DNA from: Candidatus Altimarinota bacterium
GTDB lineage: Bacteria > Patescibacteriota > Gracilibacteria > Absconditabacterales > Absconditicoccaceae
NCBI GenBank assembly: GCA_021734475.1
Contig: JAIPIU010000008.1
Span: 1-62,443 of the forward strand
Direction: 5' to 3'
Length of the DNA stretch: 62,443 bases
A program made the position numbers and the translations under genes. The notes under the pieces were generated by a model. It saw nothing but the letters and a program-made list of their open reading frames with translations. It was not told the DNA's origin and did not search any database. Positions 17,911-29,934 of the stretch are shown here, piece after piece. The number at the start of each line of letters is the position of its first letter. Positions within the stretch are counted from its first letter, which is position 1.

Positions 17911-19389
17911 CTAATATAGAATATATCTATCATCATATCATTCATAATAGCTTTTGATTTTCAAAACATCTCATTTTTTTATTCACATATCTTCAAGTAA
18001 TTCCAAAAATCACTTCTCTCACATATATTTCCAAAACCACATCTCTGCCTCTTCATTTCATCGCTGAAGTATATATACCAATCTACAAACTTCTGGATCT
18101 GATATTTTCCAAACTTTCCCATATCTAAATTCATTTTCTTGGATATATCATTTTTCCAATAATAATTCTTTATCAGTATCCGTAATTTCTTCAGCAAAAT
18201 TTTCTATAGATTGATGAATATTTTTTCTATCCAATACCTCCTCATAGCTAACATATGATCATGATTTTAATATTTCTACAAATTTCTTTAACATTTCATC
18301 CAATCCTAGATGAGTAGCAGCTGAAATAACAAAGGTATTTTTATTAAACATTTTTTCTGATACTTTTCACATCTTATTTTTCTTTAAGTAAGCAGAAAAA
18401 ACTTTAAAAACCTGACTTTGATATTCTTGGATTATCTCCATATCATTAATCAAATCGTATTTATTTATCAGTATTAATATCTTTTTATGTATAATAATTT
18501 CTCAATCTTTTTTTACAATAAAATGCATATATCATCATTCTTCATTTATCAAAATTTCATCTTTTTCTCATAATATAAATTTATCTCTTACATATATATC
18601 TATCTCTTCCCACAGTTGTATTAGATCATCTATTCAACTATCATATCTAGCAGCATCTAGAATAAAACAGAATACTTTTGATTTCAAAACATGTCTGAGA
18701 AATGCATTACCAAGTCATTTTCATTGTGATGCTCAATCAATCAGTCCAGGAATATCTATCACATTAAAAGTATAATCTCCTACACTTACTGATCATAAAT
18801 TTGGAATCAATGTAGTAAAAGGATATTCTGCAACTTTAGCTTTACTATGAGATATAGCATTTATCAAAGATGACTTTCAAACACTAGGTGTTCATATAAA
18901 AGCTACATCCGCTAATAATTGTAATTCTAATATAATTTCTCTTTTATGTCCCGGTTCTCATAATAGACAAAAAGTTGGATATTGATTTACAGCATCCTTG
19001 AAATGAATATTTCATTTTCATCCATCACCTCATTTCAAAGCCTCTCGTTCTTCTTGATCTTTGATAAAATGATGTAATACATTACCGCTTTCTGCATCTC
19101 TTATGACAGTCCCTACAGGCACTTTTAGAGTTAAATTTTCAGCATTAGCTCCAAATTGGTCTTTGTTTCTGCCAGGTTCTCCTGGTTTAGCTTTAAATAT
19201 TTTTTTATATCTAAAAGCTAAAAGTGTGTTTTCATCTTTGGATGCAACAAAAACTATCGATCATCCATCACCTCAATCTCATCCAGATGGTCATCAATAA
19301 GGTATCTTAGCTTCTCTTCTACCAGAGACCGAACCATCTCATCACTTACCTGATTCTATATAAATTTTTAGTTCATCATAAAATTGCAT
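17911..19389 (-). CDS. obg: GTPase Obg/CgtA
   Basis: The 492-residue protein has all three Obg parts. The glycine-rich N-terminal domain (ESGKGGDGSVSGRREAKIP) has most glycines encoded by TGA, strong proof of code 25. The G domain shows G1 GTPSVGKSS, G3 DIPGLIDGASQGKGLG and G4 NKYD. The C-terminal OCT domain ends GIKKGDVLKI. Obg binds the 50S ribosomal subunit and couples ribosome assembly to GTP. A roughly 30-residue insertion rich in Ile, Glu and Lys lies between G3 and G4 (after LWEEIDIYVRDKF) and is unusual for the family. Start is ATG at 19387-19389. Confidence 0.95.
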
Positions 19390-19772
19390 AATAATTCTTT
19401 ATTATAAAAGTTAGATAGATAATAGAAATCCTGACTAGAAAAAAAAGGGAAACTAACAATTTTTAAACTATTTTACTTATATCAAATAACAGAAAAAACA
19501 ATTTTAGTACTGTAAAGATTAAAATATTAGCAAATATGTCGCAAAACGCGTCGTTTTTTACGACTTGATTTTTTTATCCAATGTTTTTGTATCAAGACAA
19601 AAAGATTGGTCCTGGGGTTTGGGGCAGGAAAAGCCCCATAAAGAACATAAATAAATTAAAAGTTTAATTTTTTAATTGAATTCCAAAAGTATATCATTAT
19701 ATACTAATCAGCTATTTTTTTTGTTGATTTTTTAGGGCACGTAGATTTTTGCTAGAAAGGTTAACATGATAT
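19390..19772. other. Gene-free stretch upstream of obg with one dispersed repeat
   Basis: I see no gene. It holds a two-hairpin repeat (19578-19646) and, at 19735-19744, GGGCACGTAG, which equals the first ten bases of the tRNA that starts at 19773. The left part should contain the obg promoter, but I cannot point to clear boxes. Confidence 0.6.
19578..19646 (+). repeat. Two-hairpin dispersed repeat (copy 1)
   Basis: Stem CCAATGTTTTT / AAAAAGATTGG, then GGTCCTGGGGTTTGGGGC and a second hairpin GGGGC..GCCCC, then ATAAAGAAC. Copies at 35236-35298 and 61949-62020 have different stem bases that still pair. Confidence 0.8.
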
Positions 19773-19845
19773 GGGCACGTAGCTTAGTTGGTAGAGCAGG
19801 TCCCTCTTAAGGACAAGGTCCAGGGTTCGAATCCCTGCGCGCCCA
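19773..19845 (+). tRNA. tRNA-Lys (anticodon CTT)
   Basis: The cloverleaf is clear: acceptor GGGCACG / CGCGCCC with one A-C mismatch, D arm GCTT..GAGC, anticodon stem GGTCC/GGACA (outer pair mismatched), loop CTCTTAA with anticodon CTT, T arm CAGGG-TTCGAAT-CCCTG and discriminator A. CCA is not encoded, so the CCA-adding enzyme at 20501 is needed. Confidence 0.9.
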
Positions 19846-19932
19846 TAATTATAAATATAGGCATACTAGCCTATTTTTTATTTTAATATAAAAAGACTTG
19901 ATTTTTATTTAAAATATAATATAAAATTCTTC

Positions 19933-20193
19933 GGATGTGGAACAAAGAAATATCGATTCCCTAAAAAACTCAAATTGAGAAGTATGGGAGCAGCCCAAAC
20001 TCAATCTTTTGATTGAGGGTCATAGGACCCCGACATGGAACGGACAATATACCAAAAAATGGTGATCCTACCTAGGGGTGGATCCTGAGTAGCTGCTATG
20101 CAGTGAAATAACGTGGATACATTAGAAACAATCACGTAAGGCTAAACTACATTCTACGAGCTTCAAGGTATCGCCCTGAAGCTCTATTTTTTT
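19933..20193 (+). ncRNA. Structured non-coding RNA with terminator, family not identified
   Basis: No reading frame fits, but pairing is dense. A closing stem joins GGATGTGG (19933-19940) and CTACATTC (20147-20154); AGCAGC near 20000 can pair with GCTGCT near 20095; local hairpins include CTCAATC/GATTGAG, GGGTC/GACCC, GATCC/GGATC and ACGTG/CACGT. A terminator, GAGCTTCA/TGAAGCTC (20158-20184) plus a T-run, ends it. The RNase P motif GAGGAAAGTC, the SRP loop and tmRNA ends are not seen. A 6S-like RNA remains possible. Confidence 0.6.
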
Positions 20194-20500
20194 TAAAAAA
20201 AATAGCAATATTTATATTTTCATATAGCTACAAAAATCACTTAGACTAAGCAAGCTAATGGCCGAACAAAATGGCGGATGTGAGGCCTAGAGTTTTTTTA
20301 ACTTGTCCTAAGCGAAGTCTTAGGGTACTTTTTGAGGCAATGTCAAAAAGTATTTTGTCGTCTGGGGCCGAAACCCCAGTAAAAGATAATTCATTTCAAA
20401 AAACGCAATACTAACGACATTTTGTTATTCTACAAAAAACTTGTTATTTAAATAAATAAATATAAAAACAAAAAACTACATTTAACGTATTTATACACCA
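20194..20500. other. Gene-free stretch with small hairpins
   Basis: Holds CCTAAG/CTTAGG (about 20312-20329) and a TGGGGCCGAAACCCCAG hairpin near 20366 related to the second hairpin of the dispersed repeats. No gene is visible. The cca promoter should lie at the right end. Confidence 0.5.
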
Positions 20501-22207
20501 ATGCTAAACTTCCAAAATATATCTATACTAGATAAACATATCAAATATCTTCAAAAAATTTTAGATACAAAAAATTTTTTTCTAGTATGATGATCAGTTA
20601 GAGATATATTACTATGAATAAACGACAATCCAACAGATATAGATTTTACAATGAAATGAGAGCCAGCAAATATATACAAAAAAATAGATAAATCTAATTT
20701 ATCTCATTTCATTACAGAAAAATTCTGAACAATAAGTTTAATAAAAAACGATATCAAATACGAGCTAACTCCTCTACGTACAGAATCATGATACAAAGAT
20801 ACTCGTCACCCTGACGAAATCACACGAAGTGATGATATTGTTTTAGATTCACACAGAAGAGATTTTACAATAAATTGTATCTATTATTTTTCTATAGATC
20901 ATAAAATAAATCATAAAATAGAACAAGAAAAAAAATGTTCAACAGCTATGACATGACTAGAATATATAGCTGAACAAAACTTATTTATAATTAGAAACCA
21001 CGAACATATATCTAAATTATTCAAAGACTGAGAATTCCAAACAGATTGTTTCGATTATTTATTTTCATTAGTTCAAAATAAATTATCTGGTAAATCCAAA
21101 AACTTACAAATAACATCAAATACAGTTAGAGTTATAATAGATCCTTTTAACTGAATGGTAGATTTGGAAAATAGGACATTACAAACATGTGGTAAAGCTG
21201 ACAAAAGATTTCAAGAAGATGCACTTAGACTTATCAGAGCAATTAGATTTGTAAATATTTTGAATAACAAAATCAAAAAACAAGAATCAAAAGATAAAGT
21301 TAAATTATTTGATTTCGAAAAACAAACACGATTAAGTATCAAAAGAAATCACAAACTCATCAAAAAAATAGCTAAAGAAAGAATCAAAGACGAAATAGTC
21401 AAAGTTTTTCAACAATGAAATCCATTCGGATTTATAGCTCTTTTGGATGAGAGTGAATTATTGAAAATTATTTTCCCCGCACTACACAAAACCAAAAACA
21501 TAGCTCAACCAATTAGATATCATCCATTTGATGTGTATGCTCACACAATGTTAACTCTAAATGAATTACAAAAAATAAATTCTGATTATTTAGTTAGATT
21601 AGGAATGCTATATCACGATGTAGGCAAACCAAAACAGTTTTGACAATACAAAGATTGACTAACAAAAGATGAAATAAAAGAAATAATGTGATGACCAAAT
21701 AATCATAGAAGAAATTGACCAGAAATAGCAAAAAAAGATTTTAAAAATCTATGATTTTCTAGCAAAGAAATAGATGATATCTTACGATATATAGCATATC
21801 ATCATAAACCAGAAGAACTAATAAGTGTAGAATGAGACAAAAGAGAAAAAAAAATGAGAAAACTTTTGAGTGAATTTGGTTTAGAAAAAATAAATAACAT
21901 CTTGGATATAGCTATGGCTGACAGACTATGACAGTACAATCCTTTGCAAAATAGTAGTGATATTACAGATATAAGTGATCTTAAAATTTTATTAAAAAAA
22001 TTGGAAAAAAAAGAATGACAATTTACTTTAAAAAACCTAGCAATAGGTTGAAATGACATAATGAAATACTTTAAAATAGAAGCATGACCTATTGTTTGAG
22101 AACTTATAAAAAAATCTCTCAATCGGGTTCTAGATGATATCAAAAATAGAAACAACAAAACAAGTATATTTGAATTTATCAAAAAATATTTAAAGAACAA
22201 AAAATAA
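20501..22207 (+). CDS. cca: CCA-adding tRNA nucleotidyltransferase with HD domain
   Basis: The 568-residue protein has the class II nucleotidyltransferase head: FLVGGSVRDILLG, then the metal-binding DIDFT, with DSHRRDFTINCIYY (RRDFTIN block) and ERIKDEI downstream. Arg-rich EDALRLIRAIRF is the PolyA-polymerase RNA-binding motif. From about residue 340 an HD domain follows (HPFDVYAHT, LYHDVGKP, HHKPEE). It would add CCA to tRNA 3' ends; the nearby tRNA-Lys lacks an encoded CCA. Some CCA enzymes with an HD domain also repair ends by phosphohydrolase activity. The start of queA is 3 bases downstream, so the two are one operon. Confidence 0.92.
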
Positions 22208-22209
22208 AA

Positions 22210-23409
22210 ATGATTCAAAACAAAGATTTTTTATTATCCTCCTACAATTACAAATTAGAAGAAAACCTAATAGCACAAAAACCTAGCAATCCACAGCATC
22301 AAGCCAAACTTCTAGTATGTACAAATAAAAACAACAAATATATATATTCAGACAAAAAAATTATAGATCTAGTAAATATTATAGATTCAGATTCTATACT
22401 TTTTTTTAATGATACAAAAGTTTACAAAGCAAGGCTAAAGTTTAAGAATAAAAAAACTATCAGAAAAACCTGAAAAGAACACATAATACAAGATGGAGAA
22501 ATATTAATTTATAAAATAATAGACAATCAAACCTTTTATGGATTAAGTTCTGACGATAAAAATTTCAAACCATGAACAAGTATTTTTCGAAACAAAAATA
22601 TAAAAATAATAAGCAAATCTTTGCGTTCAGATTGAATAATTTTCGAAATAGTTGGAGAAAAATTAACTAAATTTCTTTCAAGAGAATGAGAAATGCCACT
22701 ACCTCCATATATACAATACAACAAATCAAAAGAGAAACGATATCAAAGCAACTTTGCAAAAGATATATGATCTGCGGCAGCACCGACAGCATCATTACAT
22801 TTTACTAAATTATTATTAGATAAACTAAAGAAAAAGTGAATCAAAACAGAATTTAATACCCTACACATATGACTTGGCACTTTCAAACCAGTTTTTGAAA
22901 AAGATATTAGAAAGCATCAAATCCATGAAGAAGATATCATAATAGATCCATCAATATTTACAAAAATAGCTAAATACAAATCTAAAAACAAAAATTTAAT
23001 AGCAGTATGAACTACAACAGTTAGATTAATAGAAACTCTACCCTATCTACGAAAATCATTAAAAACAAAAAAATTCTCAAAACAAACCAATAAATATCGA
23101 AATAATTTAACAAAAGGTATTATAAAAAAAGAATCTGAAATAATAGTATCAAATATAGAAATTTATTGAAAAAGATATAAAGTCTCTACAAGGCTATTTA
23201 TAATACCTTGATTTAAATATAAAATAGTAGACCAAATAATAACAAATTTCCATCTACCACAAAGTAGTTTAATTATGATGATATCATGATTTATGTGAAG
23301 AAACAATATATTAAAGACATATAAATATGCTCAAAAAAACTGATATAAATTCTATAGTTTCTGAGATGCTATGTTGATAAAAAATAAACTGATAACAAAC
23401 AACGAATAA
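22210..23409 (+). CDS. queA: S-adenosylmethionine:tRNA ribosyltransferase-isomerase QueA
   Basis: This 399-residue protein has the QueA landmarks: NYKLEENLIAQKP near the N terminus, LFFNDTKVYKARL, EGEMPLPPYIQ, GSAAAPTASLHFT, HIGLGTFKPV and, near the C terminus, FHLPQSSLIMMISGF. QueA transfers the ribosyl part of SAM to 7-aminomethyl-7-deazaguanine in tRNA during queuosine synthesis. It is longer than the usual roughly 345 residues because of Lys/Asn-rich stretches, one around residues 275-310. Most glycines in the motifs are TGA. No other queuosine gene is in the window; uptake of the base from outside is possible. Confidence 0.93.
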
Positions 23410-23492
23410 ACCGACAATAATACATAGTAAAATTTGCTTTTATTCATTATTTGGATATAATCAAAAGGAGAGCGTTTTAGTATATCAAAAAC

Positions 23493-25997
23493 ATGATGAA
23501 TGCTCAGTTTATAACACCAATTATAATACTAATAATCTTATGATTTATCATAGGATTGTGAATTAGCTTTTTCAAGCTTACAATTTTATCATTTATAAAA
23601 AAACATAGAGAAACACAAGCTGATCATATGAGATTTTTACAAATTAAGATACCAAAAAACGCAGTTGCAAAAAGTTCAGATATAGATGCAACAGATCATA
23701 TACAAACCATGAAAAACAATATAGAAATAATGAATCAGATTTATAAAAATTTTTCTGCAATATTTGAAGACAAACGAAAGTTTAGAAAACTATGAAACAA
23801 CTATATCTCCATGGAAATACTCGTAGAAAAAGAAATAATAAAATTTATTATTTGAGTACCAGAAGATCATATAATAACACTAGAAAAAATGATATCTTCT
23901 TTTTATCCATGAGCTATAATAGAATCAGTTGATCAACCAAAATTATTGGAAGCATGAAAATTTATGGATTGATGAGAATTTCATTTAACAAAAAATAGTG
24001 TACATCCTATCAAAACATACGAATCATTTGAAGCTGATCCAATGGATAGTCTACTTTCTGCTTGTTCCAAAATAGATAAAGATGAAAAACTATTACTTCA
24101 AATATTAGTAGAACCACTCGAAGAAAAACGATTAAAAAAACTCAGAAAAAAAGCTGAAAAAATAAAAGATTGAAAGGATAACTGACGATTCCTTTGATTT
24201 TTAATTAATATATGGAAAGGATTTAGAAATGATTCTGGAGAAAAAAGTAAAAAAGATACAGATAAACACAAACACGACTTTTCACAGCAACAGCTTTGAG
24301 ATTTTGATAAAAAAATGGATGATGAATTATTTAATGTAAAAATCAGAACATTTGCAACTTCAGACGATCCCAAAAGACCACAAAAAATAATAGATGATCT
24401 ATCTAGATTGTTTAATCAATACAATTATATCTGACTAAATACTCTAAAATTTAAAAAAACAAAAAATATCAAAAGCTTTGCAAAAGAAGTGGTATTAAGA
24501 TTGTTTTTTTCTGATAAATGACGACGATGAAATATAAATGATGAATCAGACAAAACAATGATTTTAAATATCAAAGAATTATCATCTATTATACATTTCC
24601 CACACTCTAGATTTAATCTCAATCCACGCATAGCTCGACAAAAATACAAAATCGTACCAGCTCCAGACGATTTACCAAACGAATGAATAACTGTTTGATA
24701 CAACAATTATGGTGGAGTAAAAAAAGAAATTAGATTAACAGACAAAGATAGATTTAGACATGTATATATATTATGACAAACAGGTACATGAAAGACTACA
24801 ATTATGCTAACTCAAATGATAGAAGATATGCAAAACTGACGTTGATTCACATTTCTAGATCCACACTGAGATGCTTGTAATATATTACTATCTCATTTTC
24901 CAAAAGAAAGAATTGATGATCTTATATATTTTGATTTATCTAATACAGAATACCCTATAGCCTTCAATCCTTTGGATTGATCTGTAGATGAAGACGATAA
25001 AGATGTAATTACAAATGATCTTGTAGAAATGTTTGTAAATATGTATTGAGAAGAAATTTTCTGACCAAGAATACAAGATTACTTTAGAAATGCATGTTTT
25101 CTATTGATGGATCAACCAGAATGATGAACATTGGTAGATATTATGAGACTCTTTACTGATGATGCTTTCGCAGAATCAAAAATTAGAAATATAAAAAATC
25201 CCGTAATTGCTGCCCGATGGAACAAAACCTATAAAAAAATGTGAGATAGAGAAAAAGCTGAAATTATTCCATTTATACAAGCTAAGTTCTGACCATTTAC
25301 TACAGGTACATATATCAGAAATATAATATGACAACCCAAGTCATCATTCATTTTTGATAAAATTATGCAAGAAAAAAAAGTAGTAATAATCAATTTGAGT
25401 AAATGAATAGCCGGTGAAATAAATAGTCAACTCGTAGGTAGAATGGTAACTATGCAACTAAAATTAGCAGCACTTAGAAGAGCAAAAATAGCAGAAAATG
25501 ATAGAGTTCCACACTATTTATATATAGATGAATTTCAAAACTATGTTTCACAATCAATAGAAAGTATATTATCAGAAGCCAGAAAATATAGATTATGACT
25601 GGTAGTTGCTCATCAGTATGTAGATCAATTAAAAAAAGAATGATTAGGTTGAAATCTAGATTTATCCAAAACAATATTTGGTAATATATGATCTATGTTT
25701 ATATTCAAAGTATGAGCGCCAGATGCAGAATCACTAGCAAAAGAATTTGAACCCGAATTTTCACAAACAGATATAGTAAATACAGAAGCTTTTATGTGAG
25801 CATGTAAAATTTCAGTAAATAATCAACAATCCAGACCATTTAGTTTCAAAGCAAAAATACCATACGAATCTTTTGGTGGCCCAAAGCCATTAAATTCTCC
25901 AGAAAAAATAGAAATCATGAAACAAATTTCTGCCCTCAAACGAGGTACAAAAAGAGAATTAGTAGATAAAGAAATTTATTTTAGAGTCTGAGTTTAG
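23493..25997 (+). CDS. VirD4/TraD-like type IV secretion coupling ATPase
   Basis: The 834-residue protein has an N-terminal transmembrane segment (PIIILIILGFIIGLGISFF), about 380 residues of poorly conserved sequence, then a RecA-like ATPase: Walker A ILGQTGTGKTT (two Gly from TGA), FLDPHGDA, and Walker B LYIDEFQNY followed by ARKYRLGLVVAHQY, as in conjugation coupling proteins with a TraM-recognition region. Such ATPases pass DNA or protein substrates to a secretion channel. A VirB4 homologue (51896), a VirB6-like protein (54276) and a pilin-like protein (3094) occur elsewhere in the window, so a complete machine could be scattered. Its TAG stop overlaps that of the convergent gene. Confidence 0.88.
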
Positions 25998-26392
25998 TCA
26001 TCATTATTATCCAAAAATTCTGCACTCAAAACATCTTCAAATTCTCACTTAAAATCTTTCTTAAGACTTTTAGAAATAATATTTCTTTTATTAGATTTAT
26101 TTTTAGATCTAGTTTTTTTTCTCTGTAGTCTATCAAATATTTTCACAATTTGATTTTTAGGATAAGGATATTTTGGGAAAAGATCTGAAGCCTCTTTATA
26201 GATATTTCTAGCTTCTTCATATTTTCTCTCTTTAAACAAAAGATTAGCTTTTTTAATTAAATCTATATATTTTTGGACTTTTTCATATTCTTGATATGAC
26301 AAATTAAAAAACAATTCAGACTTCTTTTCAGTTAAAGAATCATTTACTTCATTAGTTAATTCTCTATCAATATTTTCACTATTAATATTCAT
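25994..26392 (-). CDS. Small TPR-like helical protein
   Basis: The 132-residue protein is nearly all helical. A tetratricopeptide-like pair is visible at about residues 40-85 (KANLLFKERKYEEARNIYKE followed by LFPKYPYPKNQI), flanked by charged ends; a basic stretch RKKTRSKNKSNKR near residue 95 could bind nucleic acid or be a linker. One TGA is read as Gly before the acidic C terminus. TPR proteins act as scaffolds, so no function can be given. The next gene on the same strand begins 25 bases upstream in reading order. Confidence 0.75.
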
Positions 26393-26416
26393 AATTTTTT
26401 TAATTATTAAATTTTT

Positions 26417-27610
26417 CTAAGAATTATATTTTTCTAATTTTTTCAATAAAAAAGTATCAAAACCTTGAATAATTTCTGGATTATTCTTTATCATTTTATC
26501 CAAAAAATCATATATATCTCACAACAAAAATCATCTCTTTATTCACAAAAAGAAATTTTTTTCTGACAATCATAATTCACTATATAAATCTGATAAAATT
26601 GAAATTCATCTTAAAATAAAAGAATAATCAGAATAATTTATTTTATTATTAGTCTCAAACTCCTTTTTATATTTTTCAAATATATTTTCTCTAAATTTAT
26701 CAAAAAAGTTTTTTCTAAACTCAATAAATTTTATATATTTTTCATGATCCAATTTTAATTCATCAATAGAAGATATGGAAACAACGTCAATAACTGAACA
26801 ATCAAACCAGATTATAAATTCCTTAAAAATTGATAGATTATCAACAAAAATTTTATTTAAAACATCTTTAGCTTCTTTATTTCTATAATTTTCTACTTTT
26901 TTATCAGAAGCTACTTTTTGTAAATCTAGATGTCATTTTATATCTCTAATTAAGAATTTTACAAAAGAAAGGTTTTCATAATTACCATTAGACTCTCTTA
27001 ATCTAATAAAATCCTTTAAATCAGAAAAAATTTTATCCAAATCTTCTTTATTATATTTTCACCAAGAAAAATCTTCAAATAATTCATAACAATTTTTTTC
27101 TCCTAAATTAGTAACTCACAATATCTTTCATATTTTTTCTCGTCAATTCGATTTTTTTTGCTTTTCTATCTTTATTTTCTCTGACTTAGAATTACTAATC
27201 TTTTTTTCTTCAACAACTTTTTCTTTTCTATCAACTTTAAAAACTGAACTTATACTAGGTTGAACAACTTTTTTTATTGTTTCTACTTTATTTTCTCATT
27301 TTTTAAAATAAATTTCCAAAGAATTACAAACCGTTTGCATATCACTCAATGAAATATTTTTAGCATCATTTATTTTAAGTAAAGATCAAATCCAATTATT
27401 AAACATATCATAAATTTCCTTATTTTGAAACAAAGATTTTAATAAATCTAAAAAATCAGATTTTAATTTAAACAAATCATTCTTTTCTTTTTCTGATCGA
27501 AAATTTCCTCTATTTATATTATCTCTCAATTCAGAAAAAATAGTTTTCATAGATTCATAAATTCTCTCATTTTTAACAAAATTATCAGCTAATAATTCTT
27601 TATTATTCAT
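26417..27610 (-). CDS. Large helical protein of unknown function
   Basis: This 397-residue protein is rich in Lys, Glu, Asn and Phe and predicted helical throughout, with no signal peptide or transmembrane segment. It contains a Lys/Glu-rich linker around residues 125-165 (VDRKEKVVEEKKISNSKSEK). TGA codons are few but present. I recognise no domain. It lies in the same orientation as the TPR-like gene after it and may be co-transcribed; the 86 bases before it toward tatD hold no feature. Confidence 0.7.
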
Positions 27611-27696
27611 TTTTTCATATAAAATAAAAAATATATATAAACTAGATAATAGTAATAATTATTTACTAATAAATGTCAATTACTTTTATATATAAA

Positions 27697-28557
27697 TTAT
27701 ATTTTATACAAATTTTTAAAATTTTTCTCAACTTGACTCTCTAAAATATTTTTTTCTTTTCACAGAAACTCCGCAACATAATCATAAATATACTTCACAT
27801 TAGCAGGTTCGTTTTGGGTTCATCTAACAATCTGAGGAGATAAATATGGAGCATCTGTTTCCAATAATAATTGATCTTCTCAAACTAATTTTAAACTTTC
27901 ACGTAATTCATCAGCCTTTTTATAAGTAACATTACCACAAAATCATATAAATAATTTCCAATTTTGCTTTATGCTTTCTGCTTTCAGCTTTTTAATTTCT
28001 TCCGGTCCATATCCTCGACAATGAAAGTATATAGTCAGATTTTTATAGTTTTTTAAAACATCCAAAGTCTGATCAAATCCACTTCTTGAATGAATAACTA
28101 ACGGTAAATTTAATTCTTGAGCTAAATCACATTGCATAGCAAATAACTCTTTTTGTTCATCCAAAGTTTCCTGAGATCATGGATAATATAAGTCAATCCC
28201 ACACTCACCCACAGCAACAACATTATTTTGTCATTCCGGTGTTATTGCGGAGTTGCAACCGAAATCTAAAATTAATTGCTTTAATTCTTGTATTTTTAAT
28301 CTCAAATCTTGGTTCTTTAATCTTGCATCTTGCATCAAAATTTCAGGATGTAATCCCAATGTTATTTTAAGAATCATATCACTTTCTGCTTTCTGATTTC
28401 TGATTTTGACCAAAGCAACAGCATTTTTATTATATTCTTCACTAGCTCAAACAACAACCATCCCCTTTCATCCAATATCTACAAAATTCTGAATATATTT
28501 TTCAGCATCATTAAATAATTCTGGACTATTCAAATGAGTATGTGCATCATAATACAT
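27697..28557 (-). CDS. tatD: TatD family metal-dependent hydrolase
   Basis: The 286 residues fit TatD DNases: YYDAHTHLN with the first metal His pair, KITLGLHPE, AVGECGIDLYY, LVIHSRSGFD, IYFHCRGYG and LLETDAPYLSP. Members are 3'-5' exonucleases or tRNA-related hydrolases. Three parts look inserted in frame: a run from RNQKAESDM, the stretch QDARLKNQDLRLKIQE up to DFGCNSAITPEGQ, of which the end is a GTCATTCCGG repeat (28230-28267), and KAESIKQN near residue 200. The DNA of the other two is a low-complexity word repeat (TTTCTGCTTTCTGATTTCTG kind). The TGA inside the palindromic repeat is read as Gly, keeping the frame. Confidence 0.92.
28230..28267. repeat. GTCATTCCGG repeat in frame inside tatD
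   Basis: GTCATTCCGGTGTTATTGCG followed by GAGTTGCAACCGAAATCT. It is a member of the dispersed intergenic family and encodes DFGCNSAITPEG in tatD between the second helix and the AVGECG strand. Confidence 0.88.
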
Positions 28558-28673
28558 ATAATTAATTAAGTAATTAAAATATCAACAAGAGTTTACAGTT
28601 TTTACTTGAATAAAATATACAATTTCTTAAACACTATTCAAAGGTATTTTTTTATTTTTTTGAATAATAATTT

Positions 28674-29873
28674 ATGCGAGGAATAATAATTTGAATCTTG
28701 ATGTTTATGTTTTTAGTGATCATACACGAACTATGACATTTTTGGGCTGCTAAAAAATCATGAGTTAAGGTTATAGAGTTTGGTATATGAATACCACCAA
28801 AAGCATATAAACTATGGACAGATAAATCATGAACAGAATATACTCTCAATCGATTACCATTATGAGGATTTGTTAGACTAAAATGAGAAGATCCAAAAAA
28901 CCCCGAAGAATTCAAAGCAAAAGATAGTCTCATTACGGCTAAAGTACGAAAAAAAATAATAATAATGATAGCTTGAGTTTTTGTTAATTTCGTTTTTGCA
29001 TGGATTCTTTTTACTACTATATTCACTGTTTGAACAAAACCAATATCAATAATACCAGAAAATGCTCTCTTTGTAGAAACAGAGAGTTATTTGGTAACTA
29101 CTCTATCATTTTTAGATCAAAAATGATTAATTAGTTGAGATATACAAGAATCAAATGCTATTATACAAGAGACAACACCATGAATGTTATGAGAAGAATT
29201 ATGAATTCAATCCTGAGATATTATAACAAAAATAAATCAAGATAATATTAATTCCCAAAATATATGAAAAAAATTACAAGAAAATATATGAAAAGAGTTT
29301 GATATAACATATCAAAGATGAGAAGAAATTATACAAAACAGATGAACATGTTGAATAGATAGTTGTTTACTTTGAGTTACAATTATATCATCTAGTAATA
29401 TAGATATCAAAGATATTAAATTCCCATTAAAAGAATCAATAAAACTATGACTAAAAGAAATACAAGCTCAAACAAATCTCAGTTTATCAGTACTTTGAAG
29501 ACTTGGTAAAAATCTAGTATCATTTAATTGAACAAAAATCAAAGAATCAATCAATAAACTTTCATGACCAGTCTGAGCAGTTAAATTTGGAGAAAGATTA
29601 TTGGACAATAAGGATCGAATGGGTTATCTATGATTTGCATGAATGATATCTTTAGCTTTAGCTATTTTTAATGTGTTGCCTATACCAGCTTTAGATTGAT
29701 GAAGAATACTTTGAACATTAATTCAACGAATTTGAAGATTCAAAGCTGAAAAATATTTCAATATAGAATGATATATCAATTTAGTTTTCTTTATACTATT
29801 GATGTGATTGTGAGTTTATATAATTCTAAAAGATCTAATAGTATTTCGATGAGTTAAAATACCATTTATATAA
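28674..29873 (+). CDS. Site-2 membrane protease (M50, RseP-like)
   Basis: The 399-residue membrane protein has the zinc motif HELGHF at about residues 19-24, with the Gly encoded by TGA, the downstream NVLPIPALDGGRIL with the third metal ligand Asp, and a GGFVRLKGED loop. A PDZ domain lies between, around residues 160-215 (LGEELGIQSGDIITKINQ). Such intramembrane proteases cleave anti-sigma factors or leftover signal peptides. The ECF-like sigma factor at 58326 is a possible, unproved partner pathway. An intrinsic terminator follows 17 bases after the stop. Confidence 0.93.
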
Positions 29874-29890
29874 GATATATTTCATTTAAG

Positions 29891-29922
29891 AAAAATCCCA
29901 AACACAAATCGGGATTTTTTTA
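29891..29922. terminator. Intrinsic terminator, usable on both strands
   Basis: AAAAATCCC (29891-29899) pairs with GGGATTTTT (29911-29919), flanked by A and T runs. It sits between two convergent genes. Confidence 0.85.
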
Positions 29923-29934
29923 TATTATTTACAA

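Noticed and set aside
19933-20193. RNase P RNA, tmRNA or SRP RNA
   Set aside because: GAGGAAAGTC, ACAGAA, tmRNA end motifs and the GGAAG SRP loop are not found; kept as an unassigned RNA.
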